DNA of 64,000 bases from Planctomycetia bacterium (GCA_015200345.1 CP054187.1:604470-668469), one strand, 5' to 3'. Positions 44,676 through 55,516 are shown, numbered from the stretch's first letter. Notes: a model not told the origin generated them from the letters alone. Numbers and translations: made by a program.

Positions 44676-45724
44676 GACCGGGCTCCTTCACCCGAGGACC
44701 GCTTCTCCATCAGCCACTTGATCACGTCCACTTCCGGCAGCGTTGCGCCGACGTGACGCAGCATGTTCACCAGCTGCGCTCGATGGTGCGCTCCGTGGTG
44801 CCATAATTGCAGCATCGACGGCCCCAGCGGGAAGGCAAACTCCTTGCCCGGCGCGGGCTGCGTGTGAACCATTCGATTCAAGTCGCCGTCGCCGAGCGAG
44901 GACAGGTACGCGTTCCGTGCGGCCGCGTGTTCGGCGTGCCGGCGCGGAAGGTCTGCGATGGCCAGGCTCGCGTCGAACTCCTTGAACTCGGGCTTCGTCC
45001 TGCCGATCCAATTCTCCAGCCACCATGTCTCCGCATAGAGTACGTGCAAGAGCGTCGCGCGGATGGTCTTCAGTCCCATGTCGAACTCGCGATCCAGCGC
45101 CGCGGCCGGGAGCTTGCAGGCCACCGCCAGCACGCGCTGCTGCGCCCAGTCGCCGTTGTCGAACAACTCGCGGATCATGGGCAGGCTCAAGCGCGGGCGA
45201 TCGGCCTCGGACGGGTCGGCCTTGAGCGCCTTCATTTTCATGAACAGGTAGTCGATGCCGCGCGGGGGGAGTGTCGCGCCGACCCGCTTGAGCATGTTCA
45301 GCACTTGCGCCCGGTGGTGCACCCCATGGTGACAAACGTGCAGCATGAGTGGCGCGAGCGGCAACGTGTACGTCGTGTTGTCGCGGATGGTGGTGAACGT
45401 GATCTCGCGCGGCAGATCAGCGTCGCAGAGCGCCGCCAGAAACGCCTCGCGCTGGGCGCGCGTCTCGCGGCGCAGCGCCGTCAATTCGCCGATCGACCTC
45501 GCCGGGTCGAACTCGGCAAACGGCGGCTTGCCCCCCTGCCGCCAGCGGTCGAGCCAGACTTTCTCCGCGGCCCAGATATGGTGCAGCGTTTTGCGGATCG
45601 TGCCGCTGCCCATTTCGAAGACCTGATCGAGTTTCGCATCAGGCAACTCCGCCGCCGGCGCTGCGACGGCGTCCCACGCCCAGTCGTTGTACGCGAACAA
45701 TTCGCGAAATGTTCCCAGTGACAC
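44672..45724 (-). CDS. Tandem (double) DinB/YfiT-fold protein
   Basis: A 350-residue protein made of two DinB domains. Domain 1 (about 1-170): FRELFAYNDWAWDAVAA, TLHHIWAAEKVWLDRW, VCHHGVHHRAQVLNML. Domain 2 (about 180-345): IRELFDNGDWAQQRVLAVA, TLLHVLYAETWWLENW, LWHHGAHHRAQLVNML. Both keep the three histidines. The domains are clearly homologous to the following gene, so this locus carries three DinB domains from two genes. The GTG start has AGGAGGG six bases upstream. Confidence 0.92.
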   Translation of the reverse strand: MSLGTFRELFAYNDWAWDAVAAPAAELPDAKLDQVFEMGSGTIRKTLHHIWAAEKVWLDRWRQGGKPPFAEFDPARSIGELTALRRETRAQREAFLAALCDADLPREITFTTIRDNTTYTLPLAPLMLHVCHHGVHHRAQVLNMLKRVGATLPPRGIDYLFMKMKALKADPSEADRPRLSLPMIRELFDNGDWAQQRVLAVACKLPAAALDREFDMGLKTIRATLLHVLYAETWWLENWIGRTKPEFKEFDASLAIADLPRRHAEHAAARNAYLSSLGDGDLNRMVHTQPAPGKEFAFPLGPSMLQLWHHGAHHRAQLVNMLRHVGATLPEVDVIKWLMEKRSSGEGARS

Positions 45725-45851
45725 AGTTTGCCCTCCTGGCGACTCGCCGCCGCGATCTTACGCCGGCCATTATGGCCCGGTTCGATCCGCGCAACAACCG
45801 GCCGCGGCGCACGCCGAGGGCGGCGCCCCGGTTGAAATAGGACGTGCGTCG

Positions 45852-47654
45852 TTATCGAAAGACCAATTCAATACGCAAAGGCTCATGCGACTCGAACGCG
45901 CCACGGCCCCATTGTGGCGCGGAAACAGCGTCACCGATCACGTCGTAGTCAATTCGCCGGCCCGCCTGATTCATCAGCAGCAATCCGATCGACGCGCCCA
46001 GCGCCGTCAGCTTCAGCCGACCCGGCCACCCCACAAACCATTTCGCCACATGCCGCAGCAGCAGCGTATCCAGCGCTGCGGCGACCAAGACGTAAAGCAC
46101 CGGAAGGATCGATACGGCCTGACGGGCGTAGCCGAAGAACGCGGCCGCAATGACCAGCTTGTAGACGACAACCAATATCCAAACGCCGCCGCGCCGGCGC
46201 AGCAGGCAGATGCCCGCGCCGACCATCCCCAGACCCAGCACCGCCGTGCTCCAACCAGGCGGGATGTTGTCGGCGGCGAACTGATCGACTGGCCGCCGCG
46301 TGCCGACCAGACCCGCCGGCCAGTTCGTGAGCATCAGCCCATGCGTCCAGCCGGCAGCGAACAGCGATAGTTTGCTTGTTATCAGCCGCCGCGCCTCGCC
46401 CGGGCGCGTGAGGTTTTCCCACCCAACGCGATAGCCGTCCTGCACGAGGCGCAAATGGCGCGGATCGGCGAAGTTCAACGTGTCGGCCCCGCCCAGCGGC
46501 TCGGTGGAGAAGCCGCCGTCGCCGCCCGGGCGATTGGCCAGGGCAAAGGCCAGCGGCCCTTGCGCGCTGATAAAAACATACGGCGACAACGGCCGCGGCA
46601 CGTAGCGCATTTGCTCCGAGAAGAACGCTTGCACAAACGGTTTGTCCACTTCCTCGCGCGACGCGGCACGGGCCTGTTCGCTGATGACGCGAAAACACGG
46701 TTCTCGCACAAACGCCGGCAAGTCTTCCAGGTACGCTTGTGCATCGGGGCGCCAGGCGACCGGCGCGCCGGGGTAATCGATTGGACCGGCGGTGGTTTCA
46801 TTGAACCGCTGGATCGCGCGATACGCCCGCACATTCCACGGCAGCGGCGCAATCACAAAGATCGCGCCCATCAACGCCAATCGGTTGACAACGATCCAAG
46901 GCCCGACCCGCGCGCCGCTCGCTCTGTTCTCGCTCCGTGCGCTCACGACGCCGCGGCTTTGTGCCCCGGCCGCTTGGCTCGTTCCATCGCTTCTCCAGTG
47001 CCATGCCAGCCACGCACCCCAAAGAACCACCAACAACGTATGCTCGGCTCGAACAAGCGCCGCCAAGGCGTTCATCACCGCCCACACAACCAGGCGCCAT
47101 CGGTTCGGTCTCGCGGCCACCGACCCGGTAAGGCCAACCAGGAAGATGAGCAGCAGCGTGTACGGCGCTTCATTGTTCAAGCTGGTCGATTGGATCGTCA
47201 GCGCAAACGACAGCGCCGACAGCAGCGCGGCGACGACTGCGATCCGCGCGTTGAACATGTCCCGCGCGACGAGGAACAGTCCTCCGCAAGACGCCGCACC
47301 CATCGCGCACCAAACCACCTTGAGCGCGATAAATCCCTGCCCGGTTGCCGGTCCCTCAAGCGAGCCCGGCCATAGAAAAGCCAGCGCGTAAGCCAGCCCT
47401 GGCGCGTGAATAGGCAGGTTCAGCTCAAACGGTTTGCCCGCCCGAATCGCCTGGGCATAGCGAATCCACAGCGGGGCATCGCCCTCGTAAAGAACGCTCT
47501 GCGGCCAGCTTCGGTCGGGTGTTGCGTACAGAAACGCGGCTCGTACCGCCAGCGCGACCAGGAAAATCGCTATGGACGCGGCAATTACGCCCCTTTGAGC
47601 GGCGTTCAGTTCACCTGGCGGATGTTCCGCGCTTTTATTTTTTTGGGCGTCCAA
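45852..47654 (-). CDS. Multi-pass membrane protein, GT39/PMT-like
   Basis: A 600-residue membrane protein with about ten hydrophobic helices. The N-terminal loop (LYATPDRSWPQSVLYEGDAP, LWIRYAQAIRAGKPFELNLP) and IQSTSLNNEAPYTLLLIFLV are in the style of dolichyl-phosphate-mannose-type glycosyltransferases. The last 60 residues after the final helix pair (WFVGWPGRLKLTALGASIGL) carry a soluble tail. The start is TTG, with GAGGG six or seven bases upstream. It diverges from the M36-like protease gene by about 130 bases. Confidence 0.78.
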   Translation of the reverse strand: MDAQKNKSAEHPPGELNAAQRGVIAASIAIFLVALAVRAAFLYATPDRSWPQSVLYEGDAPLWIRYAQAIRAGKPFELNLPIHAPGLAYALAFLWPGSLEGPATGQGFIALKVVWCAMGAASCGGLFLVARDMFNARIAVVAALLSALSFALTIQSTSLNNEAPYTLLLIFLVGLTGSVAARPNRWRLVVWAVMNALAALVRAEHTLLVVLWGAWLAWHWRSDGTSQAAGAQSRGVVSARSENRASGARVGPWIVVNRLALMGAIFVIAPLPWNVRAYRAIQRFNETTAGPIDYPGAPVAWRPDAQAYLEDLPAFVREPCFRVISEQARAASREEVDKPFVQAFFSEQMRYVPRPLSPYVFISAQGPLAFALANRPGGDGGFSTEPLGGADTLNFADPRHLRLVQDGYRVGWENLTRPGEARRLITSKLSLFAAGWTHGLMLTNWPAGLVGTRRPVDQFAADNIPPGWSTAVLGLGMVGAGICLLRRRGGVWILVVVYKLVIAAAFFGYARQAVSILPVLYVLVAAALDTLLLRHVAKWFVGWPGRLKLTALGASIGLLLMNQAGRRIDYDVIGDAVSAPQWGRGAFESHEPLRIELVFR

Positions 47655-47787
47655 AGCTGCCCTCGTGCTGGTCTTCAGGCCCGAAAAACGGTACTATAGA
47701 GCCAAGGTGGAGTGGTTTGAAAAGCATTTGCGGCAACCCGATCCCGACGGCCGTCCGGTCGTCCTGACCCTCATTTGGAGTGGACTG

Positions 47788-50646
47788 ATGATTTCTCGCA
47801 AACTCGCCGTCTTTGGATTGGCTTTCACACTGGGCTTGTGCGCGACGCACGTCGCCGCCGCACCGACCCTCGACGCCTTGAAGGCCGAAGCCGAAATCCG
47901 CAAGCTCGAGGCCAAGTCCCGGCTGGAGGTTGACCGTCCCGGTGTGGCGTTCTATGAAATGGAGCAGAAGGTCACGACGGCCTACGGCACGGCGATGAGC
48001 GAAGGCGCAGACGCCTTTCAATCCGCGGATCAGTTCGTGAACCGCTACGCCGGCCTGTTCGGCGTGGAGGCCGAGACGATCGTTGCCAAGAGCCTCGAAG
48101 AGGGCGGTCCGACGTTTGTGCCGCTGATGTACGACAAGGCCACGGACTCGTACAAGTTCACACTCGTGACCTACGAGCAGCAACGCGACGGCGTTCCGGT
48201 CTTTCACAGCGATTTCCGCGTTCTGGTGCGCAATGAGCCGGGGTTCCCGGTGGTGCTGGCGCGCTCGAGCATGCACCCGCTCGGCGACTTTGCCGTCCAG
48301 CGGGCCGGCGCGAATCCCGATCTGGCGCGCGAGTCGGCGCGCCGGAAATCGGCGCGGCTGACCAAGTTCAGCGACATGGAAGAAGTGATCTTCGCCGGCG
48401 AGGAAGAGCGCGACGCCGTCCCGACGCTGGCATACAGGTTCACGGCCGAGAGCGACGATCCGTTCAGCCCGCAGGGGTATGAGCGACATCTGTTCGTGGC
48501 CGATGCGATGACCGGCGTGATTCTCTATGAGGAGAACTGGGTCATCACCGAGGACGTTTCCGGCCAGGTGCAGGGCATCGCCACGGACCTCGTTGGTGCC
48601 GACATCTGCCTGCCGGAGAACCCGCAAGGGCTTCCCTACGCTCGCGTCAACATCACGCCCGGCGGTGCGAACGTCTACGCCGATGCGAACGGCAACTTCA
48701 CAATTCCCAACGGCGGCGTCACGCCCGTCACCGTCGAATCCGGCGTACGCGGCCGGCGGTTCATCGTCACCGATCAGGCCGCCTCGACGCCGATCCTGTC
48801 GACCAACGTCACGCCGCCCGGCCCGGCCAACTTCCTGCACAATGCCGCCAACACCAACGAGTTCACTCGCGCCTCGGTCAACGCCTACCTTCAGGCCAAC
48901 GTTGTGCGCGACATGGTACTCACCTACAACCCGGCCTACCCCACGATCGCCAACCAGGTCGACTTCCCAATCAACACAAACATCAACACGACCTGCAACG
49001 CTTTTTACAGCCCGCTGACCTCGATCAACTTTTACCGCTCCGGGGGCGGCTGCGCCAACACGGCCTTTGGCGACGTCGTCCATCACGAGTACGGTCACCA
49101 CGTGGTCCAGACCGGCGGCAGCGGCCAAGGGGCCTACGGCGAGGGCATGGGCGATTGCATGGGTGTGATCATCACCGATCAGCCCGCCCTGGGCATCGGT
49201 TTTCAGAACAATTGCTCGACCGGCATTCGCAACGCCAACAACAACTGCAACTACCAAACAACCGGCTGCTCCAGTTGCGGCAGCGCCATTCACACTTGTG
49301 GACAGCTGATCTCCGGCTGCGTCTGGAACACGCGAAACGAACTGGCGATCACCAACCCCGGCACGTATCGCGACATCATCGGCTCGCTGACCATCAACAG
49401 TGTCCCGCTGCACACCGGCACAAGCATCACGCCGCAGATCACCATTGACTTCCTCACGCTCGACGACAATGACGCGAACCTGAACAACGGCACCCCGCAC
49501 TACAACGAAATCGCCGCCGGTTTCGGTTCGCACAACATGCCGGCGCCCGTCCTGCCGGCGCTCTCCTTCAATTACCCGAATGGCCGCCCCACGCTCGTGC
49601 CACCGAACACGCCATATGTGATTGATGTCGTGGTACAACCGCTCACCGGCACGCCCCAACCGGGCACCGGAAAGCTCTTCTACCGAATCGGCGGCAGCGG
49701 CCCGTTCACCGAAGTCGCCATGACCCAGCACGCGCCCAACGAGTACGACGCCACGCTGCCGGCGACGCCTTGCCCGCAACTGATTCAGTACTACGTCTCG
49801 GCACAATCCACGACCCTGCAAACCGTCACCGACCCCTTCAACGCCCCGACCGGCGTCTATAGTGCCACATCGGCGTCATCTATCCAGAACGTCGTCGCTT
49901 ACAATTTTGAGACCAACCCCGGCTGGACGGTCTCCTCCACCGCCACCGACGGCCAGTGGGACGCCGCACCCGGCATTCCGGTCAACTGCAATCGCGGCGA
50001 TCCCCCCAGCGACTTTGACGGCTCCGGCCGATGCTGGCTGACGGACAACAGCGCCGCCAACTCCTGCAATTCCGACGTCGACGGCGGCGCCACGACGCTC
50101 ACGTCGCAGAACTTCGACTTGAGCACGCTGTCCAGCCCGGTCGTCCGCTACGCCCGCTGGTATTCCAACCACACGGGTGGCGCCCCGCAGGCCGACACCT
50201 TCAACGTCGAGGTCTCCGACAACGGCGGCGGCAGCTGGTCCACGCTGGAGATCGTCGGGCCCTCCACCGCGTCGCCCAATCCCGAAGTCACCGGCGGCTG
50301 GTTCCTCAAGGAGTTCCGCCTCGCTGACCTCGCAAGCTTCAACGAAACCACGACCCAATTCCGTATCCGTTTCGTCGCGTCCGACGTCGGTACCGGAAGC
50401 GTCGTCGAAGCCGCCATCGACGCTTTCGCCATTGATGACTTCGTCTGCACCGTGCCCTGCGGCGCGGCCACGGGCGATCTCAACGGCGATACCTCGATCG
50501 ACGGCCAGGACGTCTCGTCGTTTACGACCGCCCTGCTCGGTTCGCCGTCGCCCGCGCAAATCTGCGCCGGCGATTTCAACACCAGCAGCGCCCTCGACAT
50601 TGGCGACATCGACGGCTTTGTGACCGCGCTGCTCACGCAGCCATAA
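47788..50646 (+). CDS. Secreted M36/fungalysin-like metalloprotease with dockerin-like tail
   Basis: A 952-residue secreted enzyme. The signal peptide ends THVAAA|P. A pro-region follows (about 30-270) with FTP-like YKFTLVTYEQQRDGVPVFHS and DFAVQRAGANPDLA. The zinc site is HEYGH (433-437) with the downstream glutamate in YGEGMGD (452), a gluzincin layout. A beta-sandwich region comes after (NFETNPGWTVSSTATDGQWD) and the C-terminus has dockerin repeats (GDLNGDTSIDGQDVSSFTTA, GDFNTSSALDIGDIDGFVTA). It probably digests extracellular protein. ATG 47788 follows TTTGGAG. A strong terminator lies 134 bases past the stop. Confidence 0.88.
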   Translation: MISRKLAVFGLAFTLGLCATHVAAAPTLDALKAEAEIRKLEAKSRLEVDRPGVAFYEMEQKVTTAYGTAMSEGADAFQSADQFVNRYAGLFGVEAETIVAKSLEEGGPTFVPLMYDKATDSYKFTLVTYEQQRDGVPVFHSDFRVLVRNEPGFPVVLARSSMHPLGDFAVQRAGANPDLARESARRKSARLTKFSDMEEVIFAGEEERDAVPTLAYRFTAESDDPFSPQGYERHLFVADAMTGVILYEENWVITEDVSGQVQGIATDLVGADICLPENPQGLPYARVNITPGGANVYADANGNFTIPNGGVTPVTVESGVRGRRFIVTDQAASTPILSTNVTPPGPANFLHNAANTNEFTRASVNAYLQANVVRDMVLTYNPAYPTIANQVDFPINTNINTTCNAFYSPLTSINFYRSGGGCANTAFGDVVHHEYGHHVVQTGGSGQGAYGEGMGDCMGVIITDQPALGIGFQNNCSTGIRNANNNCNYQTTGCSSCGSAIHTCGQLISGCVWNTRNELAITNPGTYRDIIGSLTINSVPLHTGTSITPQITIDFLTLDDNDANLNNGTPHYNEIAAGFGSHNMPAPVLPALSFNYPNGRPTLVPPNTPYVIDVVVQPLTGTPQPGTGKLFYRIGGSGPFTEVAMTQHAPNEYDATLPATPCPQLIQYYVSAQSTTLQTVTDPFNAPTGVYSATSASSIQNVVAYNFETNPGWTVSSTATDGQWDAAPGIPVNCNRGDPPSDFDGSGRCWLTDNSAANSCNSDVDGGATTLTSQNFDLSTLSSPVVRYARWYSNHTGGAPQADTFNVEVSDNGGGSWSTLEIVGPSTASPNPEVTGGWFLKEFRLADLASFNETTTQFRIRFVASDVGTGSVVEAAIDAFAIDDFVCTVPCGAATGDLNGDTSIDGQDVSSFTTALLGSPSPAQICAGDFNTSSALDIGDIDGFVTALLTQP

Positions 50647-50779
50647 CACATCGCAACGTGTGCCGGGTCTGCTGTGCGGACCTGGTTCATGTGCGACGCT
50701 GGGCCAGCCCGACTGCCAACTCCTTTACAAAGGGAGAGTCGGGGTCAGGGCCAGCGCTCGGAGGAAAGCGATTCATAAA

Positions 50780-50811
50780 GCCTCGCCGCTCACACCCGGC
50801 GAGGCTTTTTT
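50780..50811 (+). terminator. Rho-independent terminator after the metalloprotease gene
   Basis: GCCTCGCCG (50780-50788) pairs perfectly with CGGCGAGGC (50797-50805); six T follow. Confidence 0.9.
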
Positions 50812-50918
50812 ATGCAGATCGGACGAACGCACGCGAAAGACGGGCTGCGGGGCCTCGATTAGCATGATGCCCAGCCCGCGGTTGGATCGCGCGCCCGTTA
50901 ACCCGGAGACCCGTCGCC

Positions 50919-52283
50919 ATGTTCAGGTTGTTTCGATCCGTGCCGCTCGTGCTGGTGTTCATCGCATTCATGCAGGGGTTTGTGCAGGCCACAGAGAAGG
51001 ACGCCGCGCGGTGGCCGCAGTTTCGCGGGCCGCTGGCGTGCGGCGTGGGCGAGGGGCAGACGACGCCGATCACCTGGGACGTGGCCCAGGGGACGAACAT
51101 CGCGTGGAAAACGCCGATCGCCGGGCTGGGCTACTCCTCGCCGGTCATCTGGGACGACCGTCTGTTCATCACGACAGCCGTCAACACGGAGCTGGACAAG
51201 GTCGAAGTGAAGGTCGGCCTGTACGGCAACATTGAGTCACTGGACGAGCCGGAGTCGCACAGTTTTCGCGTGTTGTGTCTGGATCGCAGGACGGGCAAAG
51301 TTCTGTGGGACCAGGAGGCGTGCAAGGGCGTGCCCAGGATCAAGCGTCACGCCAAGAGCAGCCATGCGAATTCGACGCCGGCGACCGACGGGAAGCACGT
51401 CGTCGCGTTCTTCGGCAGCGAGGGGCTGTATTGCTACGACACGCGGGGCAAGCTGCTTTGGAAAAAGGACCTGGGACTGCTCGACTCGGGCTTTTACATG
51501 GTGCCCGATGCGCAATGGGGCTTCGCCAGCTCGCCGATCATCCATGACGGCCGCGTGATCGTTCAGTGCGACGTGCAGAAGAACTCGTTCCTCGCGGCAC
51601 TGGACATCAAGACGGGTGACGAAGTGTGGATCACGCCGCGGAACGACGTGCCAACGTGGAGCACGCCGACGGTGGACGCGAGCGAAGGCCGCACGCAGAT
51701 CATCGTGAACGGCTTCAAGCACATCGGCGGATACGATTTCACGACGGGCAAGGAGCTATGGCGGTTGCGCGGCGGCGGAGACATCCCCGTTCCGACGCCC
51801 GTGGTGTCGAACGGATTGGTATATATCACCAATGCACACGGGAGCATGGCGCCGGTGTACGCGATCAAGACGAGCGCGTCGGGGCGGATCCGGTTGGCCG
51901 CGTCGGGCACGAAGGACAAGCACGTCGCGTGGTGGAGCGATCGCACGGGCAATTACATGCAGACGCCTGTCGTCTATAACGGGCTGCTTTATTGCTGCCG
52001 CGACAACGGGGTGCTGACGTGTTTTGATGCCGCAACAGGAGAACAAAAGTACCGCGAGCGTCTGGAGAGCGGAACGGGCTTCACCGCGTCGGGCGTCGCG
52101 GCCGACGGCAAACTGTACTTCACCAGTGAAGAGGGCGAAGTCTTCGTCGTTCGAGCGGGGCCGACCTTCGAGCGCCTGGCGAAGAATGAGCTGGGCGAAG
52201 TCTGCATGGCGACCCCCGCCATCGCGGACCACACACTCTATTTCCGCACGAACGGGCACGTCCTCGCCGTGCGCGAGAAATGA
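50919..52283 (+). CDS. Secreted PQQ-type beta-propeller protein
   Basis: A 454-residue protein with a signal peptide ending GFVQA|T. Repeated blades carry the PQQ/BamB-type pattern: NIAWKTPIAGLGYSSPVIWD, KVLWDQEACKG, KLLWKKDLGLLDSGFY, TGKELWRLRGGGDIPVPTPV, and TGEQKYRERLESGTGFTASG. Relatives are periplasmic outer-membrane assembly factors or dehydrogenase-like proteins; catalytic PQQ ligands are not seen, so a binding role is more likely. ATG follows CCCGGAGACC. It has no co-transcribed neighbour on either side. Confidence 0.85.
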   Translation: MFRLFRSVPLVLVFIAFMQGFVQATEKDAARWPQFRGPLACGVGEGQTTPITWDVAQGTNIAWKTPIAGLGYSSPVIWDDRLFITTAVNTELDKVEVKVGLYGNIESLDEPESHSFRVLCLDRRTGKVLWDQEACKGVPRIKRHAKSSHANSTPATDGKHVVAFFGSEGLYCYDTRGKLLWKKDLGLLDSGFYMVPDAQWGFASSPIIHDGRVIVQCDVQKNSFLAALDIKTGDEVWITPRNDVPTWSTPTVDASEGRTQIIVNGFKHIGGYDFTTGKELWRLRGGGDIPVPTPVVSNGLVYITNAHGSMAPVYAIKTSASGRIRLAASGTKDKHVAWWSDRTGNYMQTPVVYNGLLYCCRDNGVLTCFDAATGEQKYRERLESGTGFTASGVAADGKLYFTSEEGEVFVVRAGPTFERLAKNELGEVCMATPAIADHTLYFRTNGHVLAVREK

Positions 52284-52550
52284 CCCATAAGGCCGCCGCG
52301 CGGTAACCCTCATATGGATTTCCTGCCACGTTTGCGACGCACAACGTCGAAAACCCGGCCATCGCGATGGGAAACCGCCCGCTTTTCGGACGCCCCATCC
52401 CTCCATTCTGTTACGTCAAAACGACCATTCGCCTAGCCGATATCGGCACATTGACGCATCGCGCCGCCGGGCCTCCGACGGCGACGGCATGCCTCTTGTC
52501 GCAACAGCGTCACTTGCGCAGCGGTCGCTCCTCGCACGGCCGAGGCAACC

Positions 52551-53141
52551 ATGAAATCGTTCAGCCTGATATCCCTCTGGATCATCGCGATTGCCGCGGG
52601 GTACTTCGCGCTCGTGAACTACTCCACGACGCCCAAGCCGGAGCACGCGGCGTGCAAGCGTTGGCCGGCCGATACGCCATTGAGCCTCGATCCTCATCGC
52701 CCGACCCTGGTCATGTTCATTCACCCCAAATGCCCGTGCAGCATCGCCAGCCTCCGGATGTATGAACAGGCCGTGGGTGACCGCCCCGATGGGATGCGGG
52801 CTTGGTTCGTCTTCACGAAGCCTGCCAACGAGCCGGATTCGTGGTGCCATGGCGCAACGTGGGACATGGCGGCCGAGATTCCGCTATCCAAGCGATGGGT
52901 GGATGTTGACGGCCAACTCGCCGCGCTGTTCGGAGCGATCTGCTCGGGTGAGATTTACATCTACGGGTCCGAGGGTCGCTTGCTTTTCCACGGCGGCGCG
53001 ACCGGCTCGCGCGGGCACGAAGGCGACTGCATCGGCACAGAGGCCATTCACGCCATCGCGCGAGGCCGACTGCCGAAACAGGATAACTCGCCCGTGTTCG
53101 GATGCCGACTCGTCCTTCCCCATGAGGTGATCCGCTCATGA
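52551..53141 (+). CDS. RedB-like thioredoxin-fold membrane protein
   Basis: A 196-residue protein with an N-terminal membrane segment ([20 protein letters not shown]) and a thioredoxin-like domain facing outward. The active-site-like motif is [16 protein letters not shown] (CPCS in place of CxxC). It resembles proteins annotated RedB, found next to hybrid histidine kinases; the assignment is from memory of the pattern and not a search. The stop overlaps the following kinase start by ATGA, so the two proteins are made together and probably act as a sensing pair. Confidence 0.7.
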   Translation: MKSFSLISLWIIAIAAGYFALVNYSTTPKPEHAACKRWPADTPLSLDPHRPTLVMFIHPKCPCSIASLRMYEQAVGDRPDGMRAWFVFTKPANEPDSWCHGATWDMAAEIPLSKRWVDVDGQLAALFGAICSGEIYIYGSEGRLLFHGGATGSRGHEGDCIGTEAIHAIARGRLPKQDNSPVFGCRLVLPHEVIRS

Positions 53142-55480
53142 ACGTACCGATGACCTTGCCGATGACGAATGAAACAATTCGAGCGCGCGCCGCCGAATTG
53201 CACAAATCGTACCTGCATCGGACCTACGTACAGACCGACCGGCTTTTCATCGTTCTGATGGTTCTGCAATACGTCGCCAGCATCGTGCTGGCCTTCTCGG
53301 TCACGCCCCTCACGTGGGACGGCGCCACCAGCCGCCTGCATCCGCATGTGTTGGCGGCTCTGATCCTGGGGACGATTGTCGTCATCCCGCCGGTCTGGCT
53401 GGCTGCCACGCGGCCGGGCGAAACGCTGACGCGCCACATGATCGCAGCAACCCAGTTGATTCAATCCGGCCTGCTGATCCAATTCACCGGCGGACGAATC
53501 GAGACGCATTTCCACGTCTTCGGCTCGCTGGCGTTTCTGGCGTTTTATCGTGATTGGCGCGTGATCGTCACGGCATCAGTCGTCACCGCGCTGGATCACG
53601 TCATTCGCGGGTTCTGGTGGCCCTACTCGGTCTACGGCACAGCGGTCGCAGCGCCGTGGCGATCGCTCGAACACGCGTGGTGGGTCTTGTTCGCCGATGT
53701 TTTCTCGATCCGCCTGTGCCTGCGCAGCGTTCGGAACATGGCGCAAACGGCCTTGAGCACGGCCCAGTTGGAGTACGCCCACGGCGAGTTGCAAAGACTG
53801 CTGAAGGTGCGGACGGCACAACTCGCCAAGAGTGAGAACACGATTCGCGACCTCTGGCAGCAGGCGGCCGACGGGCTGGTCCTGGTTGACGCGTCCAATC
53901 GCATCGTGCACGTCAATCCGGCCGGTCTGCGCATCGTGGGTTACGCGTACGAGCAGTTGGTGGGGCAGTCGCTGGACGTGATCCTCGGAGCGTCGGAAGC
54001 GCGGCGCATCACGCAGCTCATCCGCTCCCTGGAAGAATCAAGCGCCCGGCAATCGTTTTCGGTCATTGAAGTCGCGCTGGTTCGCCGGGATTCGACAAGC
54101 CTGGATGTGGACATCAGTGGCGGACCGATTCACCTCGGTGACCAAACCATGATCGCATTGACGATGCGTGACATCACGCAGCGCAAGAAAGCCGAACGGG
54201 CCATGGCGGAACAGGCGCAGCAACTAAGACAGCTGAATGATGAATTAAAAGCCGCACAGCAGCAGGCCGACGCCGCCAATCGCGCCAAATCCGAATTCCT
54301 CGCCAACATGAGTCACGAAATCCGCACACCGATGACCGCCATTCTCGGTTTCGCGGATGAACTCGCCCAACCGGGGTTGACGCGAACCGAGCAGCTCGAC
54401 ACGATCCAGACGATCCGGCGTAACGGCGAACACCTGCTCGCGGTGATCAATGATATTCTGGACCTCTCAAAGATCGAACAGGACAGCCTGCCGATCGAGT
54501 ACGGACGGCACAGCCCGGTGGAGCTGTTGAGCGAAGTCTCGTCCATGCTGCGCGTGCGCTTCGATGCCAAAGGTCTGGCACTCGACGCCGAGTTCATCGG
54601 GGAGATTCCCGAGACGATTGAGACGGACGCCATGCGGCTGCGACAGATTCTGATTAATCTCATCGGCAACGCCCTGAAGTTCACGGATTCCGGCGGGGTC
54701 CGCGTCGTCACAAAATGGCAGCGCAAGCCGGAGAACTTCATCCAGTTTGACATCATCGACTCGGGCATCGGCATGACCGAGCAGCAGATACGCGAACTGT
54801 TCAAGCCCTTCACCCAGGCCGACGCCTCCATCGCTCGCCGGTTCGGCGGGACCGGCCTCGGGCTATACATCGCGCGCAAACTGGCGAACCTGCTCGGTGG
54901 TGACGTGTACGTTGCATACAGCACGCCCGGCGTGGGAACGTGCATCCGTGCTTATGTTCGTTGCGGTTCGCTCGAGGGCGTCCCGATTCGCTCGGGGCAC
55001 GAGCTGTGTGTGAATGTGGTTAAACCGTCCACCGAGGAGGTGGCGACCGCTCCGGAGAAACTTGATTGCAACATCCTGCTCGCGGAAGACGGTGAGGACA
55101 ACCAGCGATTGATCCGCCACATCCTCGAACGAGCCGGCGCGACCGTCACCATCGTCGAAGATGGAAAAGCCGCCGTCCACAGCGCTCTGGCCGCCCGGCA
55201 CCTTGGCAAACCATTTGATGTCATTCTCATGGACATGCAGATGCCGCTTATGGATGGCGCGTCCGCCGTGCGCCATCTGCGTCGTCAGCAATACACCGGT
55301 CCCGTCATTGCCCTCACCGCGCACGTCATGACCGGCGAGCGCGAACGCTGCCTGGCAGCCGGATGCGACGACTACGTCTCCAAGCCGATCCACCGACCGT
55401 CGCTCTTCAAGGCGATTCGCAAGGCCCTCGCGCGCCGACAGGCCGCGGTTTCGCCGGTTGAAGCGAGGAGTACCGCCTGA
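53138..55480 (+). CDS. Membrane hybrid histidine kinase with PAS and receiver domains
   Basis: A 780-residue kinase. Residues 1-215 hold a membrane sensor with about six helices, including [20 protein letters not shown], which has a His-x-His pair between helices. A PAS domain follows (about 240-355), then HisKA ([20 protein letters not shown], phospho-His 393), HATPase (N box [14 protein letters not shown] box [20 protein letters not shown]) and a receiver domain ([10 protein letters not shown], Asp 699; [16 protein letters not shown]). The start overlaps the RedB-like gene. An HPt protein (18755-19111) in this window could be its phosphorelay partner. Confidence 0.92.
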   Translation: MNVPMTLPMTNETIRARAAELHKSYLHRTYVQTDRLFIVLMVLQYVASIVLAFSVTPLTWDGATSRLHPHVLAALILGTIVVIPPVWLAATRPGETLTRHMIAATQLIQSGLLIQFTGGRIETHFHVFGSLAFLAFYRDWRVIVTASVVTALDHVIRGFWWPYSVYGTAVAAPWRSLEHAWWVLFADVFSIRLCLRSVRNMAQTALSTAQLEYAHGELQRLLKVRTAQLAKSENTIRDLWQQAADGLVLVDASNRIVHVNPAGLRIVGYAYEQLVGQSLDVILGASEARRITQLIRSLEESSARQSFSVIEVALVRRDSTSLDVDISGGPIHLGDQTMIALTMRDITQRKKAERAMAEQAQQLRQLNDELKAAQQQADAANRAKSEFLANMSHEIRTPMTAILGFADELAQPGLTRTEQLDTIQTIRRNGEHLLAVINDILDLSKIEQDSLPIEYGRHSPVELLSEVSSMLRVRFDAKGLALDAEFIGEIPETIETDAMRLRQILINLIGNALKFTDSGGVRVVTKWQRKPENFIQFDIIDSGIGMTEQQIRELFKPFTQADASIARRFGGTGLGLYIARKLANLLGGDVYVAYSTPGVGTCIRAYVRCGSLEGVPIRSGHELCVNVVKPSTEEVATAPEKLDCNILLAEDGEDNQRLIRHILERAGATVTIVEDGKAAVHSALAARHLGKPFDVILMDMQMPLMDGASAVRHLRRQQYTGPVIALTAHVMTGERERCLAAGCDDYVSKPIHRPSLFKAIRKALARRQAAVSPVEARSTA

Positions 55481-55516
55481 ATTGACACGCCGCGGCCTGC
55501 GTTCGAGCATATCGGG

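Noticed and set aside
47635..49821. 728-codon open frame on the minus strand
   Set aside because: It lies wholly antisense to the metalloprotease, whose signal peptide, zinc site and dockerin tail are clear. The translation is Val/Gly/Arg-rich, as expected for the opposite strand of a GC-rich gene.
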